A DNA stretch of 64,000 bases from Clostridiales bacterium PH28_bin88. Its GTDB lineage: Bacteria > Bacillota > PH28-bin88. The stretch spans positions 1-64,000 of the forward strand of contig LAKY01000073.1 in the NCBI GenBank assembly GCA_000987045.1, given 5' to 3'. Below the pieces are notes generated by a model. The model saw only the letters and a program-made list of their open reading frames with translations. It was not told where the DNA came from and did no database searches. A program made the translations under genes and the position numbers. Below are positions 7,725 to 14,414 of the stretch, one piece after another (the stretch's first letter is position 1; each line of letters starts with the position of its first letter).

Positions 7725-7808
7725 CTAGCCTTTACCAAGAGCGCCGGAAGCGTTTCTCTTCTTCCGCATTTTCATTACCTCCTTTCTATCGTACAGGCCT
7801 TTGTGCAT
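7725..7808 (-). CDS. Tiny Lys/Arg-rich peptide ORF coupled to radical SAM gene (putative precursor peptide)
   Basis: A 27-codon ORF whose ATG overlaps the radical SAM stop codon (TGATG). An internal ATG at 7775 lies two bases after a full AAAGGAGG site, and a second ATG follows at 7769 with 8-base spacing. The products would be 27, 16 or 14 residues. The shared C-terminal part reads MRKKRNASGALGKG, with Lys, Arg, Asn, Ser and Gly residues suited to modification. Nothing in known databases is claimed here. Its position between a radical SAM gene and acyltransferase genes in an ACP operon makes a ribosomal precursor peptide plausible. It could also be a chance ORF or a leader. Confidence 0.45.
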   Translation of the reverse strand: MHKGLYDRKEVMKMRKKRNASGALGKG

Positions 7809-9097
7809 CACAACCAAAAGTATGTGATATTATGGCCTGCGCGAACTATATCCTCAGGAGAAATGCTTGAAGCCTCGTCGACCCGGCACAGCTCCCGAAG
7901 AGTCCTTACCTTTAATTTCTCCCCATTTACTGAGTGATGTTTGAACGTTGAGAGACCATCAAAACCTCTATTACCCACGTCTAACAAGATTATCTCGCCA
8001 TACTCTTCGATTCCTATTTCCCGAAACACATCAGCTATCTCTGAGGGTACATATGTCGAAAGATCTGTAACGAATACAACACTCGTATTGCCGGTATAAC
8101 CGTTGCCACTTGAATAAAGTATTTCATTAAAATTATCTCCTAAAGCCCACAGCATACCCGCCTTGCCCAAAACACGTCTTATTCCGCTATTAAGCTTTCT
8201 TGCTACTAAATCGGTTCCCTCAACATTAGGATCGTATATAAGCAAAATGGATTCTCTAAACCTGAATCTGAATTCGTAATCGGGATATTTTTCCTGATGT
8301 TTGCGGATCCGATTTATACAACTCACACTCATGATAAGTTTCTCTTCGTATATTTCACGCGTGTAACCGACCTCAGCAAGCCTCCTGTTAATTTCTTCGA
8401 ACTCTTCGGCTGCCATAATCTTCTCGTCCGACAGCACACACACATAGTTATCTATACCAAGCTCAATACATTTTTTTAGTGCCTCAAAAGGACATTGAAA
8501 ATATTCAGGTGAGGTATCCACACGATGTGTAAAGGCTGCCTCGTTTCCTGCTTTGATACTGAACCTAATGGTGAGACAATCCCGGTAATTGGCAAGTTTA
8601 TCCAAGTATTCCGGATGATGTCCTAGAAGAATGCCATTAGTAAACAATTCAAATTTATACCTAGTCCCTGCTTCTTTATTGTATGAAGCCAAAGAATCCA
8701 TAAATCGAAAGACAAAATCCATACCAATAGTTGTCTCGCAATCAAGAATCGCAAATGTGTCCACCTTATCTCCTGGTCTAGTTTCCCCGAAGTTTGAGGG
8801 GCTGGCAGCCATAGTGAGAAAGATAGTAAGCAATTCCTCAGAAGAATAGAAGCCTTTTCGAAGACCACCAGTCTTGAGAGTACGAAGGTTAATATCCGGA
8901 ACCTTCCCATCAATATAATCCCGGACGGTTGAACTACAGTAGTAGCAACCAATATTACACCCACAACTGTACGCCACCGCACTAAATGTGGGGCTATCTA
9001 CGTTTTTTTCAACAGAAAATCCTGCAAATAGCCGCTTGCCATCCCTGATAACCTTGGATTCGATCTTCTGACTAAGCTTAATAAGATCGTATTCCAT
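7808..9097 (-). CDS. Radical SAM enzyme
   Basis: A radical S-adenosylmethionine enzyme of about 430 residues. The cluster motif CNIGCYYC (CX3CX2C) is near residue 45 and is preceded by another Cys (CGCNIGC). It binds a [4Fe-4S] cluster and SAM to make a 5'-deoxyadenosyl radical. The TIM-barrel strands FAILDCETTIGMDF, FELFTNGILLG and LTIRFSIKAG are visible. The C-terminal 150 residues lack an obvious SPASM Cys set. The reading frame opens at 9118, but that ATG overlaps the GAGGAGG ribosome site, so the start is the TTG at 9103 or the ATG at 9097. In this operon it may modify the acyl chain or the adjacent tiny peptide. Its reaction is unknown. Confidence 0.88.
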   Translation of the reverse strand: MEYDLIKLSQKIESKVIRDGKRLFAGFSVEKNVDSPTFSAVAYSCGCNIGCYYCSSTVRDYIDGKVPDINLRTLKTGGLRKGFYSSEELLTIFLTMAASPSNFGETRPGDKVDTFAILDCETTIGMDFVFRFMDSLASYNKEAGTRYKFELFTNGILLGHHPEYLDKLANYRDCLTIRFSIKAGNEAAFTHRVDTSPEYFQCPFEALKKCIELGIDNYVCVLSDEKIMAAEEFEEINRRLAEVGYTREIYEEKLIMSVSCINRIRKHQEKYPDYEFRFRFRESILLIYDPNVEGTDLVARKLNSGIRRVLGKAGMLWALGDNFNEILYSSGNGYTGNTSVVFVTDLSTYVPSEIADVFREIGIEEYGEIILLDVGNRGFDGLSTFKHHSVNGEKLKVRTLRELCRVDEASSISPEDIVRAGHNITYFWL

Positions 9098-9128
9098 GCT
9101 CAAAGGTAGCCTCCTCATTTATTCCCCG

Positions 9129-9593
9129 CTATTCGTCAAATTGTGCTCCAAGACTGACGACTAGTTCAGCGATTGCCACTTTATGGTGTTCGACATTTGC
9201 TATGGCACTTATTTCGGCCATTACACCAATACGACGATTTAGGCGGGCGTCGATAATCAATACATCTCCTGGAACCACAGCCCTATAAAATACCGCATTT
9301 TTAACACGTAGAAGAAAAAGCTCGTCAGAAAGCGATGAACTTTCCTCGAGGATGCCTCTTTGAGCAAATTCAGACACTAGAATTAATGCTGATGTCTGAG
9401 CCACAGATTCAATTATTAAACATCCAGGCATTATTGGCCTTTTTGGGAAGTGGCCTTGAAAGTAGGTTTCATTTACTGTTACGTTCTTTTTTGCTTTGCA
9501 GTAGTTTCCCGGTTCTAACTCAAGGATAGCATCGACAAACAACATTGGTTGTTTCTGTGGAAGCAAATCTATGTAGTTAAGCTGTTGCTTCAA
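9129..9593 (-). CDS. FabZ-type 3-hydroxyacyl-ACP dehydratase
   Basis: A hot-dog fold dehydratase expected to remove water from beta-hydroxyacyl-ACP. The motif FQGHFPKRPIMPGCLIIESVAQ carries the catalytic His (GHFP) and the Glu of the FabZ type (ESVAQ, where FabA has Asp). Downstream, LLRVKNAVFYRAVVPGD matches the substrate tunnel strand. The frame is open from a TTG at 9629, but that start lies within the ACP gene. A TTG at 9593 with a GAGG site 9 bases upstream overlaps ACP by 17 bases and fits FabZ length better. It forms a reductive module with the KR at 2.9 kb. Confidence 0.9.
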   Translation of the reverse strand: MKQQLNYIDLLPQKQPMLFVDAILELEPGNYCKAKKNVTVNETYFQGHFPKRPIMPGCLIIESVAQTSALILVSEFAQRGILEESSSLSDELFLLRVKNAVFYRAVVPGDVLIIDARLNRRIGVMAEISAIANVEHHKVAIAELVVSLGAQFDE

Positions 9594-9867
9594 TAGCGTT
9601 CGCCTCGTTTCGGTCAACCATTTTCTCAAGTGAGGCTACAGAATAAAAGTCGGATCTTGGATCATCACCCGGCATAATCGTAAAACCAAACTCCTCCTCC
9701 AACCCAACTAGTATCTCTAATGCTTCCAAAGAATCTAGCCTCAAACTTCCTTCCTCCTTAGAAAAGAGAGGCTGATCGTCCCCAATATCATCAGGTGTTA
9801 TCTTTAGATTTAAGCGCTTAACAATAATCTCCTTGATTTTCTTTCTTCTCTCCACATTCGTTGTCAT
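9577..9867 (-). CDS. Acyl carrier protein
   Basis: A 96-residue acidic acyl carrier protein. The phosphopantetheine attachment serine is Ser46 in LRLDSLEALEIL, followed by the helix-III region EEEFGFTIMPGDD. The N-terminus is basic (RRKKIKEIIVKRL), slightly longer than in housekeeping AcpP. The ATG has an AGGAGG site 7-8 bases upstream. It should be activated by the AcpS-like gene at 2.5 kb and carry the growing chain between the ketosynthase, ketoreductase and dehydratase of the same operon. The dedicated partner enzymes argue that it belongs to specialised rather than primary lipid metabolism. Confidence 0.93.
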   Translation of the reverse strand: MTTNVERRKKIKEIIVKRLNLKITPDDIGDDQPLFSKEEGSLRLDSLEALEILVGLEEEFGFTIMPGDDPRSDFYSVASLEKMVDRNEANAIEATA

Positions 9868-9910
9868 TTAGGTCCCTCCTATTAATTTTTTTGTTAATGG
9901 TTGACAGTAT

Positions 9911-11155
9911 TCACATCGAGCGTCCTAAAACTAGCGAAGCAGTTTCTCCGTAAAATGAACTTCCATTAACCAGTATTGTGGATAATCTTACTTCTTCTGA
10001 GTTCATATTTAATTTTAATCCTGCGTCATACTCGCTAGGGTCAAGAGAAGACATAGGAATTGGTTTCTGTCTCTCTAACATTAACGTACCGCAAATTGCT
10101 CCCAAGATACTCCCTGGGCCTACGGTCTCTCCAAATATTGCACTAGGAACAATTACCGGAATGTGATCCGTTCTTTCACCAAACGTAGTACGAATGCCCC
10201 CTTCCTCACTTAAATCCAGATAACGGTTCCCATTACCTGCACCCACTATCAAGTCAACTGATTCCGGTCTTATTTCAGCCTCATTCAGGGCTGCGCAAAT
10301 CGCGAGCCCTGTTCCTTTACCAATCCCACTTCTTCGCGAATAGACCCCCATACAATGGTTGGCGCTTGCGGTCCCCAATACCATGCTCCTGAGTTTTCGA
10401 TTACGGCGCAATACACTCTCCTCTCGTTCGAGAATTAAGGCAGCCGCTCCTTCGCCTATGATGATTCCGTTACTCCTCTTATTAAAGGGTCTGCATTTCT
10501 CCTCATCATAAGAAGTCCGACGCGCAAGCATGCGGGTGTAGTAATATGCCTTGAAAACTGTCTCGCAAAGTTCGTCTGTTCCTACTACTATGGCTGTATC
10601 AAGTTCACCTGTCTCAAGACATAACTTTGCCATCTCTATTCCCTGGATTCCAGCTACACCACCTGTAGAAAGTGCAACTGTCTTGCCACGAGCTTTGCAT
10701 TTGATACTAACAAGTCCGCAGCCCACTGACGATGTTGTATTGGGAAACACAAGAGGGCTCCCTTTCGGCAATCCTCCTTTTACTATGGGCTGGTAAAATC
10801 TCTCCACGTCACTTATTGCTGCTAATCCGGTACCGTAGAAAACACCTGTTCGCTCGGGATCTAACGCCCCGATAGACAAGCCCGCGTCAACCAACGCCTG
10901 GCTGACAACATATACTGCAAATTGAAACGCGCGCGGTAGACGGCAATAAGCTGCGGAATCATCAAAGGCTTCCGGCACGAAGCTTTCAACCCTTGCTGCC
11001 TTTTTAGAATCAAGTCCTAAACACTCTAATGGTGGTGAAACAGCAATTCCGGTATCTCCCTGGAATATCTTTTTTTCTGTTTCCACATTTAGAACTCCAA
11101 GAGCGGTTAGGCTTGACATACCTGAAATGCCTACAGTACTCATCACCTCTAACAC
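9911..11155 (-). CDS. Chain-length-factor-like ketosynthase (KS-beta)
   Basis: A 414-residue thiolase-fold protein of the ketosynthase family that lacks all three catalytic residues. The active-site Cys region reads ALSTGGVAGIQG instead of T-A-C-S/A. The first His motif HGT is replaced in GAGNGNRYLD. The second, K-x-x-x-GH, is replaced by IFGETVGPGS. That is the hallmark of KS-beta/chain length factors, which pair with a catalytic KS-alpha and set product length. The catalytic partner gene lies 20 bases upstream in the same operon. The frame opens at GTG 11155, and an ATG at 11143 is the alternative start. Non-catalytic status is read directly, while the chain-length role is inferred. Confidence 0.87.
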   Translation of the reverse strand: MLEVMSTVGISGMSSLTALGVLNVETEKKIFQGDTGIAVSPPLECLGLDSKKAARVESFVPEAFDDSAAYCRLPRAFQFAVYVVSQALVDAGLSIGALDPERTGVFYGTGLAAISDVERFYQPIVKGGLPKGSPLVFPNTTSSVGCGLVSIKCKARGKTVALSTGGVAGIQGIEMAKLCLETGELDTAIVVGTDELCETVFKAYYYTRMLARRTSYDEEKCRPFNKRSNGIIIGEGAAALILEREESVLRRNRKLRSMVLGTASANHCMGVYSRRSGIGKGTGLAICAALNEAEIRPESVDLIVGAGNGNRYLDLSEEGGIRTTFGERTDHIPVIVPSAIFGETVGPGSILGAICGTLMLERQKPIPMSSLDPSEYDAGLKLNMNSEEVRLSTILVNGSSFYGETASLVLGRSM

Positions 11156-11175
11156 CTCTAACCATCAAGGCTCAC

Positions 11176-12273
11176 TTAGTGATGTCTATATTTTGATACA
11201 ACCAGGACTGCATTATTGCCGCCGAAGCCAAAAGAATTGGAAAGCACCTTCTCAACCGTCGCCCTTACCGAGTTGTTAGGAACATAGTTCAAATCACATT
11301 CAGGATCTGGGGTTAGATAATTGATGGTTGGATAGATGACTTGGTCCCGGATCATCCCTAAAACCGCGATAACTTCAATTATCCCCGCCGCTCCAAGCAT
11401 GTGCCCGATCATGGATTTAGTTGATGAAACGGGAACGGAATAGGCAATTTCTCCAAAAGCAAGTTTGATAGCATTCGTCTCAGCTACGTCATTATGCTTG
11501 GTGGCAGTTCCGTGAGCATTTATATAGTCAATTTCTTCCAGCTTGATCCCGGCATTCTTTATAGCCAATCTTATCGCCAACGCAGGGCCATACCCTTCAG
11601 GATCAGGAGCTGTAGAGTGATGGGCATCACAACTAGCTCCGTAACCTAGAACCTCACCATAAATCCTCGCTTTACGAGCTAGCGCCCTTTCCTCGGATTC
11701 GAGGATCAATACTCCACTGCCCTCCCCAAGAAGAATGCCGCTTCGGTTTTTGTCAAAAGGCGAGATGTCCCCTGGACTAAGTGATTTGAGGGAAAAGAAC
11801 CCGCCCCATGTGATTTCACAAAATGCGTCTACGCCACCTATTACAGCTAGATCAATCTTTCCGGCCCTAATGTAGTCTGCGCCTAATCCAACTGCGTGTG
11901 CACTTGCGGAGCATGCAGTAGTAATGGTCATGCATGGACCGGAAATATCAAACCAAGAAGCGACATGATGGGCAGCCGAGGACCGGTAAACTTGTGACGC
12001 CAATGCTGGAGAACCTTTTCCTCTGCTACAACAGCGATAGTATTTCTCCGCAAACGGTAGGCCAGCTACTAAAGTGCCTATAAAGATACCTGTATTAGTT
12101 CCCATCAGGTCAACGGAAGTCACCCCTGCATCAGATAATGCATCGTTACTAGCCAACACAAGATATTGTGAAGTGATATCCATTCTAGTCCGTTCACGTC
12201 TTGAATAGTGATCCTCGGGGCGGTACCACTTTATTTCGCCACCTTTTTTTACATTTATAGCTGAAGTGTCGAT
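11176..12273 (-). CDS. Catalytic ketosynthase (KS-alpha/FabF-like), 5'-truncated by IS-associated deletion
   Basis: A condensing enzyme for decarboxylative chain extension on ACP. The complete triad is present: Cys in TTACSASAHAVG, His in NAHGTAT, and His in KSMIGHMLGAAG, plus the GFGGNNAVL C-terminus. The first ATG is at 12183, but homology continues upstream in the same frame to 12273 (GGEIKWYRPEDHYSRRE, preceded by IDTSAINVKK), matching the region before the family's R-x-MD motif. About 40-45 N-terminal residues, the start codon and the promoter are missing. The frame then runs into the IS1595-type transposase region. The gene is therefore broken in this copy, unless an unusual internal start at 12183 yields active protein. 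Confidence 0.88.
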   Translation of the reverse strand: MDTSAINVKKGGEIKWYRPEDHYSRRERTRMDITSQYLVLASNDALSDAGVTSVDLMGTNTGIFIGTLVAGLPFAEKYYRCCSRGKGSPALASQVYRSSAAHHVASWFDISGPCMTITTACSASAHAVGLGADYIRAGKIDLAVIGGVDAFCEITWGGFFSLKSLSPGDISPFDKNRSGILLGEGSGVLILESEERALARKARIYGEVLGYGASCDAHHSTAPDPEGYGPALAIRLAIKNAGIKLEEIDYINAHGTATKHNDVAETNAIKLAFGEIAYSVPVSSTKSMIGHMLGAAGIIEVIAVLGMIRDQVIYPTINYLTPDPECDLNYVPNNSVRATVEKVLSNSFGFGGNNAVLVVSKYRHH

Positions 12274-13223
12274 GCATGTGCAGCTTTTTTGGCACGATTG
12301 CGATGGCCTGAAGGATTTGTCTGTCCGGTCTGCCAGACAGCTTCAACTCCTTGGAAAGAAAGCTGTGGCCGTCTGCTATGCCCGATCTGTCACCACCAAA
12401 CTTCCATGACTGCAGGAACAATTTTCGATAAGACGCGAACCCCACTAAAAATCTGGTTTGAAGCTGCCTGGCACCTAACCACGGCCAAAGGTGGTATGTC
12501 GGCCAAAACTTTGGAGCGTACTCTTGGCATCAGGTACAGAGTAGCGTGGACGATGTTACAGCGTTTTCGGGTGGCGATGGTGAATACCGAACGCAAACCG
12601 TTATCAGGCAACGTGGAAGTAGACGAAACATTAGTTGGTGGCGTCCAACAGGGCAGCAAACGCGGTCGTGGTAGCTCTAAAAGTGTTGTGGTGATTGCCG
12701 TGGAAATCAAACAACCCAAGGGCTTTGGACGGGTACGGATGCGTCATATTCCAGATGCATCTGGTAACAGTCTACTGCCGTTCGTGCGCGATGTGGTTGC
12801 TCCCGGAGCGGTGGTGTTCACCGATGGATGGAGCGGCTACAACAGTCTGCCTGAACACGGATACACACGTGAAATTACCGTGTTGTCATCTTCTGGCGAT
12901 CCTGCTCATGTCTCGATGCCGGGCGTTCATCGAGTTTCAAGCCTGTTAAAGCGATGGATTCTCGGTACTCACCAGGGATCAGTAGTTCCTGATCACCTGC
13001 AATCCTACTTGGAAGAGTTTACCTTCCGGTTCAACAGACGCAATTCTCGAAGTCGGGGGCTTGTTTTTCGAAGACTTCTGGAGCAGGCGGTAGTTACTGG
13101 TCCAATTACCGAAACCGATGTAATTAACGGCTATGACTGGAGTTCAAATTATACCAAAGCATAATTATACATCATTACGGGAATTTATTAATGAAGTTGA
13201 TCTAACCGACTACCCCCCCTAAT
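12263..13223 (+). mobile_element. IS1595/ISXO2-type insertion sequence, left end missing
   Basis: The transposase gene is followed by a plausible right terminus (TTGATCTAACCGACTACCCC near 13198-13218). No matching left inverted repeat (which would read GGGGTAGTCGGTTAGATC) occurs between the ketosynthase remnant and the transposase. The transposase N-terminal codons and the ketosynthase codons meet at about 12263-12275. This is best explained by a deletion that removed the IS left end together with the start of the ketosynthase gene. Confidence 0.7.
12289..13164 (+). CDS. IS1595-family (ISXO2-like) transposase, N-terminally truncated
   Basis: A DDE-type transposase. It shows an N-terminal zinc ribbon (CPVC ... 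CPIC) after LRWPEGF, and the catalytic region NVEVDETLVGG, VFTDGWSGYNSL and HRVSSLLKRWILGTHQGS, ending in FRFNRRNSR. The listed start is a TTG at 12289. Upstream in frame, SVDACAAFLARLRWPEG is clearly family sequence but is cut off by a TGA at 12262-12264. About 10-20 residues and the natural start are lost. The catalytic core is intact, but mobility is doubtful because the left IS end is gone. Confidence 0.88.
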   Translation: MARLRWPEGFVCPVCQTASTPWKESCGRLLCPICHHQTSMTAGTIFDKTRTPLKIWFEAAWHLTTAKGGMSAKTLERTLGIRYRVAWTMLQRFRVAMVNTERKPLSGNVEVDETLVGGVQQGSKRGRGSSKSVVVIAVEIKQPKGFGRVRMRHIPDASGNSLLPFVRDVVAPGAVVFTDGWSGYNSLPEHGYTREITVLSSSGDPAHVSMPGVHRVSSLLKRWILGTHQGSVVPDHLQSYLEEFTFRFNRRNSRSRGLVFRRLLEQAVVTGPITETDVINGYDWSSNYTKA

Positions 13224-13324
13224 CCCTAAATTACTAAATACTTATTTCTCCTTAGGATCACCCGTCAAGGCTCCACTCGTTCGTGAGCTTCAAGTGAAAG
13301 ACGCCTTAGGCCTTTGAAGCCATT

Positions 13325-13642
13325 CATTCATAGGCCCCCATATTCGGGTAGTGTTTAGCTTGTCCGATGATAGCTTGCTTCAGTTCAAACAGGCTGAAGA
13401 AGGTCCTGTGGTATAAAGCCACCAGGGTCCTCCCATCCGCCAATAGCACACCCGCTTCCACCTTGGCCTTGTCTTTTAACGGGCAACTGAAGGGACAATG
13501 CTAGGCCGCAATCTAGGGGAGCGGGTTCTGTGACTCCAACTGACCTCAGCGTAGGTACAGTTGCTGGCACCCAAAACGACAACGAAGACTTGTACCTGCC
13601 GTACCTCACCAGGAGTTACACCATTTTTGCGTGAAAGTCCCT
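13325..13642 (-). pseudogene. IS21-family istA transposase remnant
   Basis: Minus-strand translation in shifting frames gives VRQVQVFVVVLGASNCTYAE and, after a gap, KDKAKVEAGVLLADGR then TLVALYHRTFFSLFELKQAI. Both are typical IstA integrase-core sequence (family form: VFVAVLGASNYTYAE and DKAKVE...RNRTFFSLxELN). A stop, a frameshift and an internal deletion separate the two parts. It is a dead relic next to the IS1595-like element, marking an insertion hotspot upstream of the ketosynthase operon. Confidence 0.7.
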
Positions 13643-14164
13643 TTCTTCTCACAACACGTGTTTCCAGATCAATAAGGCAGTTACATGAAAAACATACACC
13701 TCTGTAAAAAAATATACTGCTTGGTTTTTAATTCATCAATAGGCAAAATGCAGCAGGAGATTCCTGCCCTGCTTATTAATTTCACCATTAGCAAACTTAA
13801 AGTAACTTCATCTAGCAATCTTACCAAATATTATCTCTAAGATTATACAGACTCTCAGGCAGCTGTCTGTTCATGTTCTGCCTCTTGAATTGTTTTCTTG
13901 CAGAAAAGTAAAGTATTGGAATCAAGCCTTAATAAATGCACGGAAAACACACCAGGAAATTAGCCATTTGTTTGCGCTAGCATGAGATAGTTTAATAACA
14001 CAATCCGCCAAACCCTCATGTTCCATATTTACAAGATTTTACCGTATAAACTAACATCAGTTCTACCTTGAGGTACATCTTAAAATCACCCTACCCGGTA
14101 TTTAAGTTTAGTATGCCGAGTATTAAGATTGAAATTGATTGGAACACATTTTTCCAATGAAGCA
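13643..14164 (+). other. Non-coding AT-rich stretch
   Basis: I see no supported gene on either strand. The stretch is AT-rich and contains one copy (13931-13973) of a 43-base repeat also found upstream of the HTH-TPR regulator. It probably consists of insertion debris. Confidence 0.5.
13931..13973. repeat. Diverged 43-base direct repeat, copy A
   Basis: It starts AATAAATGCACGG and ends GCCATTTGTTT, and matches 16698-16740 (AATAAATCCCCGG to GCCATGTGTTT) at about four in five positions by eye, in the same orientation. The two copies bracket the regulator and peptide genes. Confidence 0.55.
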
Positions 14165-14189
14165 AAGGGCAGAGAACCTCCCTGCCCTT
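14165..14189 (-). terminator. Possible terminator after the peptide gene
   Basis: Perfect 8-base arms AAGGGCAG and CTGCCCTT are separated by 9 bases, about 50 bases downstream of the small peptide gene on the minus strand. The following T tract is weak (TTTGCTTC). Confidence 0.45.
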
Positions 14190-14241
14190 CTGGCATTTAC
14201 CTTTTTGAGCTTTTTACTTTAACCTTTCTCTTTAGCCCGAT

Positions 14242-14388
14242 TTACCCGATACTACCGCCGGTTGAGCCTCCGCCAGTCGGCCACTGGTCGCCAGCCATTT
14301 GGTACCGGTTAGATGTACCTTGACCAAGAGCCATACCCCCGAGCAGGAGCATAAAAACCATTAATACGCAAATGAGCCGCTTCAACAC
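14242..14388 (-). CDS. 48-aa exported Gly-rich peptide, putative signalling peptide for the adjacent TPR regulator
   Basis: A 48-residue ORF too short for most gene callers. It starts with GTG, 7 bases after an AAAGGGG site, and lies 26 bases downstream of the HTH-TPR regulator on the same strand. The N-terminus is a classical signal sequence: LKRLIC, then the hydrophobic core VLMVFMLLLGGMALG. It is followed by a polar tail QGTSNRYQMAGDQWPTGG and then GSTGGSIG. This gene order and architecture match Rap-Phr, PlcR-PapR and NprR-NprX pairs, where a secreted pro-peptide is processed and re-imported to bind the TPR domain. The pairing is an inference from layout. No processing site is proven. Confidence 0.6.
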   Translation of the reverse strand: MLKRLICVLMVFMLLLGGMALGQGTSNRYQMAGDQWPTGGGSTGGSIG

Positions 14389-14414
14389 ACAATTACCCCT
14401 TTCAAATAATAATC

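Noticed and set aside
2472..12273. Ladderane-lipid type gene cluster
   Set aside because: Radical SAM, FabF-like, FabZ and ACP genes fit loosely, but no phytoene-desaturase-like gene is present and the KS-beta, GNAT and exporter genes point elsewhere.
12194..12445. 83-codon ORF on the minus strand across the ketosynthase/transposase junction
   Set aside because: It is a shadow frame. The real ketosynthase codons run in another frame through the same bases.
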